A stretch of 36,862 nt of DNA from Bradyrhizobium pachyrhizi (GCF_001189245.1 NZ_LFIQ01000124.1:235950-272811), one strand, 5' to 3'; counted from the first letter of the stretch, positions 14,291-21,984 are shown. Program-made: numbers and translations. The notes: a model not told the origin generated them from the sequence alone.

Positions 14291-14809
14291 TTGACTGCCA
14301 AGTTCAATTCGCACGGTTATTTGGACGCTGGGATTCATCATCTGACAAAGAGTGATATTGAGGCCCTTTTCGTTACGAGTTTTCCTCACTCTTCCACGAG
14401 GGCGACGATCCTTGCCGGATATAAGAAGTACAGCGAGGAAATCGTCAGCATAGTCGGTAGTTGCGCTCAGTTGATCGACGGAAGTTTCACTACAAGCAAG
14501 AACGATCCCGGAGACGTAGATCTGGTTATGCTTGTGGATGCCACGGTCGTAGACGCGTTGCCGCCCGCTAAGAAGGCTGAACTAAGAGCTTTGGTCTCTG
14601 GCCCTGTCACAAAAGCAGCTTATATGTGTGATGCATACTTTTGTCCGGTCTACCCTGCAGGCCATCCGATGAGCGACCATGCGCGGCAGCAGCGCAAGTA
14701 CTGGCTGGGAGAGTTTGGATTCGACAGGAACGACGTCCCTAAGGGCATTGTGCATGTCGCGCTGTCCGCCCCAGCCCCAATGGCTGCACCGGCGGTACCT
14801 ACGCCATGA
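14291..14809 (+). CDS. Nucleotidyltransferase-fold protein (DUF6932-like), first gene of a coupled pair
   Basis: The product has about 172 residues. The key motif is GSFTTSKNDPGDVDLVM (about 60-76 from the TTG at 14291). It resembles the minimal nucleotidyltransferase pattern G-S-x-x-D-x-D, here in the form seen in DUF6932 proteins: G-S-F, K, P, D-V-D. The TTG at 14291 follows GGGGGAT closely; another TTG at 14273 is possible and adds six residues. The stop overlaps the next ATG (ATGA), so the two genes are coupled. Its base composition is clearly less GC-rich than that of the flanking chromosome. Coupled nucleotidyltransferase pairs often act as toxin-antitoxin or anti-phage modules. That role here is inference only. 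Confidence 0.6.
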   Translation: MTAKFNSHGYLDAGIHHLTKSDIEALFVTSFPHSSTRATILAGYKKYSEEIVSIVGSCAQLIDGSFTTSKNDPGDVDLVMLVDATVVDALPPAKKAELRALVSGPVTKAAYMCDAYFCPVYPAGHPMSDHARQQRKYWLGEFGFDRNDVPKGIVHVALSAPAPMAAPAVPTP

Positions 14810-15804
14810 ACCTATGGGAAGGCATAGAGCCCAATGAGGCGGAGTCGCGCATGCGAGGTCTCTCGCGCCGCCTGTCTGAGCTTGATGAAGCACTAAAGTC
14901 TGCACAGCATATTCGCGCGATGCATCCAGATAGTTTCTCGGCAGAGCTAAGTCTGTCGAGCCTTTCGCATTTGCAACAACGATTGGAGCAAGAGCGACTT
15001 GAACTCGTCAAGTACAGAACGCGCGAACGATTGACGATATCGCTCTCCGGCCATTCGTATGCTGATCACTCGGCCGGCGTTGGCGAGCTGGGCGTTTTTC
15101 TGATTCGACTCCAGAAGCTCTACTCGAGCATTGCCCAAGCGATAACGACGGGCCCAAGTCGTAGAGGACCTCTGTCTCACGACATCATAAATTCTACGGC
15201 GATGAGATTTGCGGATGTTTTTGCATCGTCGTTTGGCATGGAAATATTCATCCGTCCCAGGTTCGACGTCTTTGGTGAGAGCATCGCTGCAAGCACGCTT
15301 CAGACGCTCTTCGCCCTTCTGCGCGCGACGAACCAAGAAGGCGAAATTTCGCGTCTGTCCGGAGAACTTGGACAACGCGCGGTTGGTCATTTGCGGCATG
15401 TACTTGATGACCTATCGCGGTCGCACGCCGGATTTTCGCTGGAGTGGACCGATATGGCAGGGAGCAAGTTCAGCTGGTCCGCTGACAACGAGACTATCCC
15501 TGCCCTTCAAAGGAACGTTGCAAGGTATCGGACGAAAAGAAGCATCGAGATTTCGATACCCGCCGTGTTGCTAGGTGCCAGTCTACTTCGTGACAGGTTC
15601 GAGCTGATGGATGCTCAGCGCGACATCATCGAAGGCAAGCTTGCGCGCGATGTCAAATTCAAGCTCAGAGAGTATTTTGGGCGACAATGTACTGCCACAC
15701 TCGAAAAAGTAGAGATCGATGAGACGGTGACGGGAGAAACGCGCACATTTTTCACTCTGGTCGGGATTGAGCCGCTAGCGCCTCCGTCACCCCCCTCTAC
15801 GTGA
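14806..15804 (+). CDS. Orphan partner protein coupled to the nucleotidyltransferase-fold gene
   Basis: The product has 332 residues, with no signal peptide or membrane helix. Residues about 10-75 look like a long alpha-helical or coiled-coil stretch (ESRMRGLSRRLSELDEALKS, HLQQRLEQERLELVKY). A central mixed domain follows (GELGVFLIRLQKLYSSIAQA, RFADVFASSFGMEIF). The C-terminal 90 residues are beta-rich (IPAVLLGASLLRDRFELMD, GRQCTATLEKVEID, FFTLVGIEPL) and ends in a proline tail. I recognise no enzyme motif. The four-base overlap with the upstream gene indicates that the proteins are made together and probably interact. Composition is low-GC compared with the operons at the left, as expected for acquired DNA. 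Confidence 0.6.
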   Translation: MNLWEGIEPNEAESRMRGLSRRLSELDEALKSAQHIRAMHPDSFSAELSLSSLSHLQQRLEQERLELVKYRTRERLTISLSGHSYADHSAGVGELGVFLIRLQKLYSSIAQAITTGPSRRGPLSHDIINSTAMRFADVFASSFGMEIFIRPRFDVFGESIAASTLQTLFALLRATNQEGEISRLSGELGQRAVGHLRHVLDDLSRSHAGFSLEWTDMAGSKFSWSADNETIPALQRNVARYRTKRSIEISIPAVLLGASLLRDRFELMDAQRDIIEGKLARDVKFKLREYFGRQCTATLEKVEIDETVTGETRTFFTLVGIEPLAPPSPPST

Positions 15805-15822
15805 TTCGCGAAAAACTGCACG

Positions 15823-16191
15823 TTAACCAGTTCCCATCCTTGGCGGCACGTCCACCGATCGAATGTTTGAGCCGCGCTGGCCACAGACTGTGCACCTGAA
15901 CTTCGGCTCGATGTCGGACAGACGCATCTCGTCCGGCCATCTCGCCGCGTCCATCGTGACGTTGTGGGAGCATCGATAGTCCTTGCAGAAAACAATGATG
16001 CGCGTCGCGCCAGTTTCGCGCATGTCGTCGAACGTGATCTTGGTCGGATAGTCTTGCATGAGCGCGATTACAGCGCTCCCTAGGGCAGCCCGCAATCCAC
16101 GAGGGCTAGCACTTCGCTGCTGTTCCGACGCAATACGTCGGTCAAGCTGACGCTTCCTGCCCCCGCCAATAGGATCGAAAGTTAGCGACAT
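15823..16191 (-). CDS. Zinc-ribbon-like rhizobial orphan protein
   Basis: The conserved part is ITFDDMRETGATRIIVFCKD, then YRCSHNVTM, WPDEMRLSDIEPKFRC and CGQRGSNIR (residues about 50-112). It is a C-x4-C...C-x2-C arrangement that could bind one zinc. This module is widespread among small Bradyrhizobium proteins and has no assigned activity. The first 45 residues (GGGRKRQLDRRIA and so on) are basic and less typical. Starting at an internal Met near residue 45 or 56 would give a more normal length, so the start is uncertain. It is convergent with the coupled pair at its left. Confidence 0.6.
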   Translation of the reverse strand: MSLTFDPIGGGRKRQLDRRIASEQQRSASPRGLRAALGSAVIALMQDYPTKITFDDMRETGATRIIVFCKDYRCSHNVTMDAARWPDEMRLSDIEPKFRCTVCGQRGSNIRSVDVPPRMGTG

Positions 16192-16227
16192 TCATTGTCT
16201 TGTAGAGCCTGAACAGGAGGTTCAGCA

Positions 16228-16413
16228 ATGGTCAACGGTCCAGAGCAGAGGAGCAGCGAAGCTGACGATTTGGCAAGCAAGCTCGCAGAATGCGCGAGAG
16301 AGGCACGCCATCAAGCTGCGCTTTTACCGGAAGGTCCGATTCGCGACGCACTACTTGAAAAAGCTAAGCAGTACGAAGCACAGATTCCCGACGACACAAC
16401 GTACAAGGCGTAA
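16228..16413 (+). CDS. 61-residue helical orphan protein
   Basis: AGGAGG with a 7-base spacer precedes the ATG, the best ribosome site in this part of the window. The sequence is two amphipathic helices: LASKLAECAREARHQAALLP and GPIRDALLEKAKQYEAQI. The segment QAALLP-GP-RDALLEKA is a recurring rhizobial small-protein pattern of unknown role. It has no signal peptide. The next gene rightward is a member of the 68-residue repeated family; the 81-base gap has no clear terminator, so they may be co-transcribed. Confidence 0.65.
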   Translation: MVNGPEQRSSEADDLASKLAECAREARHQAALLPEGPIRDALLEKAKQYEAQIPDDTTYKA

Positions 16414-16494
16414 ATTTCCTGCAGGTCGCGAGGCAATACCGCCATTGGTCTAATCGGATTCGCCAAACCGGTCCGGAATACCTATTTATCGGAA

Positions 16495-16701
16495 ATGCCA
16501 ATCACTCGAAGGCCGCTGGAAATCCCGCCGGAGGTGGCCCGACAGTTCGCGGCCAATATGCGAGCATTCCACGCCGAGTACGACGCGCTCAAGCGCGACG
16601 GCATCGCGGCAAATACACGGCATATCCTGCTGCAGCACATGCCAAAAGGCACCAAGCTGCGGCTTGCCGATGTCCTCGAATTGTTCGAGCTGATGCGATG
16701 A
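16495..16701 (+). CDS. 68-residue repeated-family protein, copy 1
   Basis: It starts MPITRRPLEIPPEVARQFAA and continues with HAEYDALKRDGIAA, GTKLRLADVLELFELMR. It is predicted helical and soluble. A close relative lies at 23327 and a degenerate third copy at 25751. About 40 bases of noncoding sequence before the ATG are also conserved with copy 2 (GATTCGC-AAACCGG ... ATACCTA), so the duplication included the promoter or leader. Its stop overlaps the next ATG by four bases, exactly as in copy 2, but the second gene differs. The function is unknown. Confidence 0.65.
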   Translation: MPITRRPLEIPPEVARQFAANMRAFHAEYDALKRDGIAANTRHILLQHMPKGTKLRLADVLELFELMR

Positions 16702-16904
16702 GTGAGCCAGCGTGCATCCTTTGCGACGATACCGGCTGGGTCTGCGAAAACCACCAAGATCAGCCCTGGACCGGCAACCACGCCTGCAGATGCGGCGGCG
16801 CTGGCGCCCCCTGTCCAAAGTGCAACAGGCCGAAACCGGATGCTGTTCCGCGGCTGCCACGCGGGTTTCGAAACATGTTTAGCAAGCGCGACGACCGGGG
16901 ATAA
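16698..16904 (+). CDS. Small cysteine-rich zinc-finger-like protein
   Basis: The product has 68 residues, with C-x2-C (CILC), then DDTGWVCENH, HACRCGGAGAPCPKCN. The spacing C-x-C...C-x2-C resembles half of a DnaJ-type zinc finger and would bind one or two zinc ions. The tail PRLPRGFRNMF is basic. The ATG overlaps the stop of the 68-residue family gene (ATGA), so the two are translated together. Such CxxC mini-proteins are frequent in Bradyrhizobium and uncharacterised. Confidence 0.6.
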   Translation: MSEPACILCDDTGWVCENHQDQPWTGNHACRCGGAGAPCPKCNRPKPDAVPRLPRGFRNMFSKRDDRG

Positions 16905-17266
16905 TGAAGCCGCCGCCCGGCTCTCTTAGGGTGATGCCGCTGCCTTTTCACATCGCCCCGCCGCCGCGGGAGGAATTTCCGGCGCACCTAATGACAGTTT
17001 GATCAGGACTTGTGGAATCAGGTCATGACTTTCACAAGCCGCCGATCAGATTTGAGCTTGTGTGAAGCGCGCCTAAGAGCAAGCGCAGAATACAGCAGAC
17101 GCGCCCGGCGCTTGGCAGACTGCGACCCCCTTCGATGGCGGCGTTGGCCTTCGGGAGGTAAACCTCGTTGCCCCCGCCGAAAGTATCCCACTGAACCGTT
17201 GTGAACAGCCTTGCCTGCGCTTCCTGATTGCGGGAAAATCGGGCCTGTTTCTGGGGCGTCAAGTTT
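16905..17266. other. Gene-poor gap before the split protease-like gene
   Basis: I see no convincing gene. A 22-codon frame at 16934-17002 starts MPLPFHIAPPPREEF and may be a fragment of a larger rhizobial protein; its ribosome site is poor. No terminator or clear promoter was found. Confidence 0.4.
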
Positions 17267-17692
17267 ATGGGTAAAATTGGTTTCGCGGTCAGCTGCAGCC
17301 TGGCGGCAATGTCATTCCTTCAGTCCGCTCAATCGGCCGAAATCAAGAGCGGCGTCGGCAAGTCCGGCCAGGCGGCTATCTGGATCACTGGCGAACTGGT
17401 GCCCGGCGATTCGGACAAGTTTTCATCGGCCGTGAAGCAGGCCAATGACGCCGGGAAGTATGTCGCGAACGTTCGGCTCGATTCTCCCGGCGGCAACTTG
17501 CTCGAGGGCGCGAAAATCGCGGACTCGATCAGGTTCGGCAAAATGGCAACAAATGTTGGAAGGACTGCCGTCTGCGCATCGGCCTGCTTCCTCATGTTTG
17601 CTGCCGGGTCCGCTAAAAACGTGAGCTATGGCGCGCGGATCGGCGTCCATGGTGCGTCGAACGAAAATGGTGAGGAGACCGCCGCGTCAGGC
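17267..17692 (+). pseudogene. N-terminal half of a ClpP-like secreted protein (COG3904 type), cut by an inversion
   Basis: The ATG at 17267 gives a signal peptide (cleavage near SAQSA-E, about residue 24). A ClpP/crotonase-like fold follows: RLDSPGGNLLEGAKIADSIR (about 70-89), catalytic-type S105 in CASACF and H128 in RIGVHGASN. This is the COG3904 pattern of a predicted periplasmic serine hydrolase. After about residue 142 (EETAASG) the expected continuation SMAKMAKELGVPP is missing and the frame runs into unrelated DNA to 17815. The expected second half lies on the opposite strand at 18229-18815. Reversing that segment makes the gene whole, within a few bases at the joint. Confidence 0.8.
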
Positions 17693-18220
17693 GCGATAGT
17701 AGAGCCCACACGCTACTTTCAGCATCCATTGCTCAATAGCCGTGCCGCTGACGAGATCTATAAGAGGACGTCGAGAAGCACGACCCTCGTTAGCCTCGAT
17801 CTGCGCCAAAATTGAAAAGAACCGACCGGCTTCCTGATCAAGAGGGGCAAGCGCATTGTTATGCCGCTCGCACAGGATGTTGGCGCGCAGCTTTGTAATT
17901 GGAAGGTCCTGGGTTGCTTCTGGAGCCTGCCATGGCAGTCCCGACATGCGGAGAGTGCCGCCACCCATGCCCGAGAGTTTACTGATCTGCTCGAGGATAT
18001 TGGCGGAGAAATAGTGTTCGCCGCTAATTTTCCTCGAGCAGTCGTTTGTCCCACGAAGATAGCAACCGGGGTGGGCATAACCGGTAGTGGGAGCGGACGG
18101 TAAAATCGACGGGATGCGCTTCCTGAATTCCCCGTCTGCTTTGTCGTAGCAACACGAGACCGAAACCGAGCGGCTGCCGCACGGGCAGAGCATCGTCGGG
18201 CGTATGTTGATGGTGGCCAC
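17693..18220 (-). pseudogene. N-terminal half of a SEC-C-motif protein, cut by the same inversion
   Basis: It starts with GTG at 18220 (AAAAGGG upstream). The first residues MATINIRPTMLCPCGSRSVS contain a SEC-C-type zinc motif (CPCGS ... CC). A possible HNH-like zone follows with HPGCYLRGTNDCS and RANILCERHNNAL. The frame stops right after KVACGLYYRA at the inversion joint. The continuation (AAKNGIRLRDS) is found on the plus strand from 18821. In the restored order this gene begins 8 bases after the stop of the COG3904-type gene, so the two were an operon. Its function is unknown; SEC-C plus Cys/His clusters suggest nucleic-acid or protein binding. Confidence 0.75.
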
Positions 18221-18228
18221 GGACCCTT

Positions 18229-18815
18229 TTACTCGTCAGCCACCTGGCTCCAGTCGCCGCGTGCATCTTTCATGTCGCGGTGCTTTTTGCTGGTGTCCCA
18301 GTCGAGGCATAGACGAATGTCGCCCGAACTGTTGAAGGCGCAAAACTCTCTGCGGATGATCTTGTCGTTGATATCTTTGGTGACTTTGATCATCGCATCA
18401 GTGCCGTCCATCTTGAACAAGACGGCGTTGATGCAGACCTTCAGCTCGGGCTGACAGCCTCTCATGCTATTTGTCCGGCCGCCATTTTGCCGCGCGGACA
18501 TCTCGATGGCCTGATTCACGAGGGTTTCCCACGTGAGCGGCGCATCGTTCTTCGAGTTTGGCAATAAATTCGTCGGATCGCCCGGCCGCGTTTGTTGAGG
18601 CGTCTGCCGCGCAACCTGGCCCGGCTCCAGAGGCAACGGCGCGCCCGTTGCGAATGTCTGGCTGGGCTTCCCCATCATCGTCGTGCCCATCGACTGCAGA
18701 TCTTGCGGGCTCAGCCAGACCATGTCACTCGGCGCGGTTACGACCATCCTCCCGATGATTGCAGGCGGCACTCCGAGCTCCTTCGCCATCTTTGCCATGG
18801 AAACGGTCGCCTCGG
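18229..18815 (-). pseudogene. C-terminal half of the COG3904-type protein, inverted
   Basis: Reading leftward from the joint it continues the fold: TVSMAKMAKELGVPPAIIG, MVVTAPSDMVWLSPQDL and GTTMMGKPSQ. Then comes a proline/glutamine linker and a C-terminal domain with QAIEMSARQNGG, LKVCINAVLFKMDG and RREFCAFNSSGDIRLCLDWD. The frame extends upstream past the joint to 18864 only by chance (IECESRSLIPFF). It cannot be exported without its signal peptide, so it is presumably inactive. The stop is TAA at 18229-18231. Confidence 0.8.
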
Positions 18816-19240
18816 TCGCGGCAAAGAATGGAATCAGACTCCGCGATTCACACTCGATCGACATAGCAAAAGCCGAGAAAGCCCTTTTTCAAAACATCTG
18901 GGATGACCGAGCTGGCTTGTACTTCGTTTGGCCCCAGGGGTCAGTGGTCAAGGCCGGCATCGAAAATAGCTTCTTCGCCCCGCTGAGTGATGATCACAAG
19001 CTCGGCGGTGCACGGGTCAGCCTGTTAGGTTTCGAACTTGATATCGTGTTTGACACCGCAGGCGCAGAGCCGGCCCCTTGGACAGGCCTCATACATCGTC
19101 CTGGCGAACTGATGTTCTCGAGCGATAAGCGAACGCACCATTTGCTCATGAGTTGGCCACCCGGTTTTCCAGGTCCAACGATAAATTTCGACACGAGGCC
19201 GCCGTCGAATCTAGGCGGACCATCCGGCCGTAAAGCCTGA
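18816..19240 (+). pseudogene. C-terminal half of the SEC-C-motif protein, left outside the inversion
   Basis: The meaningful part starts with AAKNGIRLRDSHSIDIAKAE and continues QNIWDDRAGLYFVWPQG, NSFFAPLSDDHKLGG, LGFELDIVFDT and HLLMSWPPGFPGPT. It is a mainly beta domain of unknown role. It has no start signal of its own. Joined to the 176 residues encoded at 17693-18220 it would give a protein of about 315 residues. Its last codons overlap the tail of the SPRY-like pseudogene on the other strand by 30 bases. Confidence 0.7.
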
Positions 19241-19844
19241 CGGAACCGCGTAGACGAACGCGGAGGCGCCGAAGTTGGCAGTAAAATTGTCGCCCGCTAC
19301 CGGACTGCCGTAGGGGACTGAACGCAACCATCGGCGACATTGGAAGCTGCGTTTGCGTTCGGCCGCCCGTGTTCGTGGCAGGATTGTACGTCGCGTTACC
19401 ATCCCACGAGCCGTTGTTGATGGCCTGTCACTTCGCGTTGTCGGCATCAAGAGCGTTCCTGATCACCGTCCCGGGCGCGTTGGCTGCTCCCAGGACGCCG
19501 GACGGGCTGCCGTTATTGGGGATGCGGCCGTCGCTAAGCCATATACCGGTGCCATCGTTTCCGTTGATCGCCGCGAAATATCCCGCGGTCGCGGACGCAA
19601 TGCCGATGAAGTCGGTGTTGCCATGCGACGCGCCGACCGTGACCTCCCAATAGTACTTCCCGGAGCTCTTGTAGGCGGTCGATTGAGCGCCGCCGGTGCT
19701 CGTGTTGGTCCGCGTTGCCGTCAGGTTGCCGTTGGAGAGCGTCGTGTTGGATAGCGACGCCGGGTCAAACGTGGTGAATGAGCCGCCACCACCCACCGAA
19801 GGCATAGGGGCGGGCCTGGCGATGATCTGTGGACTAAACAGCAT
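19211..19844 (-). pseudogene. SPRY-like surface or phage-type protein, nonsense codon plus frameshift
   Basis: The ATG at 19844 has GGGGA 7 bases upstream. Recognisable parts are MLFSPQIIARPAPMPSVGGG, a SPRY-type strand KYYWEVTVG, NTDFIGIASATAGYF, GIWLSDGRIPN, and the C-terminal ANFGASAFVYAVPSGFTAGW. Proteins of this form are common in Bradyrhizobium prophage-like regions. A TGA at 19428-19430 interrupts the frame after DADNAK, where coding-quality sequence continues beyond it (INNGSWDGNATYN). A +1 shift in the GGGG run at 19313-19316 follows. The gene is therefore probably dead, although one of the two lesions lies in a homopolymer. Confidence 0.75.
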
Positions 19845-19869
19845 CTTTGAATCCCCGAGTGGTGGCCAT

Positions 19870-20046
19870 TCAGCGAAGATACTTAGCGGGCAACTCGACA
19901 GTGACGCCAACCTTTGTCCCCGGCGTCCGCGGGGCGGTCTGCCGTGCGATGCCGGCCTTCACGGCACTTTCGGTAGCGGCGGCGAGGGCTTCTCCGGCGG
20001 CCCGCTGGTCCACTCCTGGCGGCAGTGCTTTAGGAACAGTCGTCAT
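19870..20046 (-). CDS. 58-residue orphan protein overlapping the integrase relic
   Basis: The frame is ATG at 20046 to TGA at 19870. The product is soluble: MTTVPKALPPGVDQRAAGEA, a helical alanine-rich middle, then GVTVELPAKYLR. AAAGGA lies upstream. Its ATG overlaps the stop of the integrase remnant (ATGA), so it may be translated by coupling to that frame. It lies 25 bases before the SPRY-like pseudogene, in the same direction. I do not recognise a family. Confidence 0.45.
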   Translation of the reverse strand: MTTVPKALPPGVDQRAAGEALAAATESAVKAGIARQTAPRTPGTKVGVTVELPAKYLR

Positions 20047-20545
20047 CTACTCTTATCCTTTCGGTGATTAAAGCCGAGCTCGGCCAGATAGGTCGCTGCG
20101 GCCTTTCGGAGACCATGTGACGTGCACCGCTCCGGCAATCCTGCCTCGTGACAGGTATCGCGGAAGTAGTTCCCGAACCCGGCAGCGGTAAACGGCTTGT
20201 CCTGGGCTGTGACCAGGAAGGTCAGATGGTCACTCGCCGGCATTGCGTCGATCGCCGCCTGAAGGCGTGGCACGACTTCGACATTGAACGGCACCCCCAG
20301 TCTTCTTGCGGCCCATAGCCATCATCCCGCCGCGGATATGCAGCCGCCCCATCCGGACCACGTCACAGCGTGGCTGGCCGGTCTGCAGGAGCAGCTCATA
20401 GGCCAGCCGGGCCCTGGTGCCGACGGCACGACACTTCTCGAACTGCTCGCACTCGGCCGTCTTCCATGGATGGTGACCGCCGGTCCTCAGGGAAGGCTCT
20501 TCGTACCGGTTCACGTACTCAGAACCGGCAACAGCCGATCACATC
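20043..20545 (-). pseudogene. Tyrosine recombinase (phage integrase) remnant
   Basis: Only the middle of the catalytic domain is left: RYEEPSLRTGGHHPWKTAEC, GTRARLAYELLLQTGQPRCDVVRMG (with the first catalytic Arg region), GRKKTG, then HLTFLVTAQDKPFTAAGFGN and HGLRKAAATYLAELG, which contains the H-x-x-R box. The final box with the nucleophilic Tyr is replaced by NHRKDKSR and a stop. The N-terminal arm-binding domain is absent: a TGA lies before the first residues. A +1 shift in the five-C run at 20294-20298 separates the two parts. Even with that repaired it could not recombine DNA. Confidence 0.85.
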
Positions 20546-20774
20546 CCATCTAAGGTATTGAAATGACAATCTTTAGTTTTCGCCCCGTCGAGCAGCTCAC
20601 CAGTCAGCCCACAAATGAGAACCACTCCAGCGCGAGCGGCGCGCCGAGGTCACGCCGCCCCGGGTTGCCCCAGGAGAAAAGAAGTCCGTCTGTCAAACCA
20701 ATGGCTTAGAGCCTTATTCTGGGCAAACTTCGGCGGAAGTCTATGGTTCGCTGGGTTGGTCGAGGATCAATCAG

Positions 20775-21281
20775 GTGTGGATTAGGGTCGTAGCCGTCGG
20801 AGTAATTGGCCTGGTAGGAATGGGCGCTGTTGCAGCCTTGGGGAGAAATCCCGCGCCAGCACATCCAATTGCCTACCCGGTGGCGGAGACCTCGAGTAAG
20901 AGCGACCGTCTACCGCTGAAGCCCGCACCCGCGACAGATGTGGCTGCCGTCGAGAACGAAGTCGCGCCAGCAAACGAGGTTGCTGCGGTCACAACGGGTG
21001 CTTCAGCTTCGGCAACGATCGCTGCCCCAGCAGCACCCCCAATAGCTGTCGCGCCCCGTCCGACCGATCGATTGAAGGCGCCGGCCAAGATCATTTCTCG
21101 ACATTGGCATGATCCTGCGGACACCAAGTACAAATCAAAGCCGAATCCGAGTAGCGGAAGCAGTTCGCCAGTTACCCGCCCCGAAGCGGAGAAACAGCTT
21201 GGCGAAGTTAAGAACTGCAGCCAGAGCGGGCTGGACACTTTCCTGCGGTCGGTCAATCTGAAGCCGCGCTGCGCTTCCTAG
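20775..21281 (+). CDS. Membrane-anchored proline/alanine-rich orphan protein
   Basis: The product has 168 residues. The GTG at 20775 follows GAGGA with an 8-base spacer. Residues about 3-22 form a hydrophobic anchor or uncleaved signal (VVAVGVIGLVGMGAVAALG). Residues about 30-100 are a low-complexity A/P/V stretch, probably extended in the periplasm. The conserved end is IISRHWHDPADTKYKSK followed by a Cys-containing tail, CSQSGLDTFLRSVNLKPRC, which could form one disulphide. This C-terminal pattern recurs in Bradyrhizobium proteins of unknown role. It stands alone; no operon partner is visible. Confidence 0.65.
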   Translation: MWIRVVAVGVIGLVGMGAVAALGRNPAPAHPIAYPVAETSSKSDRLPLKPAPATDVAAVENEVAPANEVAAVTTGASASATIAAPAAPPIAVAPRPTDRLKAPAKIISRHWHDPADTKYKSKPNPSSGSSSPVTRPEAEKQLGEVKNCSQSGLDTFLRSVNLKPRCAS

Positions 21282-21418
21282 AGAGTCATGAAGAACGGCC
21301 TCCCCGCGGGGGCTCACCGGCGGCTTTTCCTGGGACTTGCGGCAGATCAATAGGAGCTTTTGCACAAGTTGTAAGTTGACGCGCAGCACCGGGGCAGGTC
21401 CGAGACCGAGGTCGAGCC

Positions 21419-21664
21419 ATGAGTGCTGTCCCTCTGGACGTTGAAAGAAAATGCGAACAGCGGTGGGCAGCCAGGCGTAAGCAGCCGGTTCTAGCGGGAG
21501 CACCTGAAAGGCATTGGTCCGAAAGCCCGATTGAACCGCCCGCTGGGCATACAAAGGCTGAGCAAGAAGCTGCTGATTTAACCCTTCAGCCCACGAAGCA
21601 GCGATTATCGGGGCCAGCTGAAATCCCACCGCCGCGACAAAACATTTCGAGCCCGGCGGCGTGA
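21419..21664 (+). CDS. 81-residue basic orphan protein
   Basis: The ATG has GAGG with a 7-base spacer. The N-terminus MSAVPLDVERKCEQRWAARR matches a recurrent rhizobial small-protein opening (VPLD-E---EQRWAAR). The remainder (EPPAGHTKAEQEAADL) is polar and probably disordered. The 3' end lies inside a CCCGGCGGCG hairpin that may end the transcript. The role is unknown. About 140 bases upstream, between this gene and the anchored protein, I see no clear promoter, only a GC palindrome near 21300. Confidence 0.5.
   Translation: MSAVPLDVERKCEQRWAARRKQPVLAGAPERHWSESPIEPPAGHTKAEQEAADLTLQPTKQRLSGPAEIPPPRQNISSPAA
21627..21663. repeat. CCCGGCGGCG-family hairpin, imperfect copy
   Basis: CACCGCCG pairs with CGGCGGCGTG with a two-base bulge. 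The right arm CATTTCGAGCCCGGCGGCGT (21643-21662) differs from that at 12343-12362 by one base. It overlaps the end of the 81-residue gene. Confidence 0.45.
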
Positions 21665-21742
21665 CCCCAGCCGGATTCTGATTAATGGAACAGCAACGTC
21701 GCTTGCATAAGATGTAGTCCACTCGCTGCAGGACGCTCGAAA

Positions 21743-21925
21743 ATGACCGAGTACGTCATCAGGGAAGTTGGCCTTCGCCAGTGGCTCGTGTTTGCCGATC
21801 GGCGAAGCATCGCTTTTTGCGCCGACGAAGATGAGGCGGTGAAAGCCATGATCGAACATAGCGCACGCCGCCGTCGACCACCTGAAACAATGGAAACTGC
21901 GCCAAGGGAAAACCCGCCGGTGTGA
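21743..21925 (+). CDS. 60-residue orphan protein
   Basis: It starts MTEYVIREVGLRQWLVFADR, a short beta hairpin, then a helix (CADEDEAVKAMIEHSARR). The size and opening match a frequent rhizobial mini-protein of unknown role. No strong Shine-Dalgarno is seen. The final codons form one arm of a perfect GC hairpin, so the transcript probably ends there. Confidence 0.55.
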   Translation: MTEYVIREVGLRQWLVFADRRSIAFCADEDEAVKAMIEHSARRRRPPETMETAPRENPPV

Positions 21926-21934
21926 ACCGGCGGG
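21913..21934. terminator. Perfect 8-bp GC hairpin at the end of the 60-residue gene
   Basis: CCCGCCGG-TGTGAA-CCGGCGGG encloses the TGA stop. No T-run follows on either strand. It belongs to the same GC-arm style as the hairpins at 12327, 12825 and 21627. Confidence 0.5.
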
Positions 21935-21984
21935 CTGCATATGACAGGTGGCTCAATTGTGGTTGCAGGCGACGGTGTTCGTCG

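Larger units (their letters stand above)
17691..18820. other. 1.1-kb inversion that splits two genes
   Basis: Left joint about 17691-17697 and right joint about 18811-18820. Flipping the segment restores, on the plus strand, an intact COG3904-type gene followed 8 bases later by an intact SEC-C gene. At the joints only very short shared sequences (CGC/GCG) are visible, and a short repeated CGGTCGC sits at the right joint. This suggests end-joining or microhomology and not site-specific recombination. Confidence 0.8.

Noticed and set aside
17687..17815. The 195-residue plus-strand frame at 17228-17815 taken as a complete short protease-like gene
   Set aside because: Its last 40 residues are the antisense of the SEC-C gene, and the true continuation of the fold lies inverted at 18229-18815.
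20563..20709. 48-codon plus-strand frame starting MTIFSFRPVEQL
   Set aside because: No ribosome site, low-complexity polar sequence, no recognisable family. Left unannotated.
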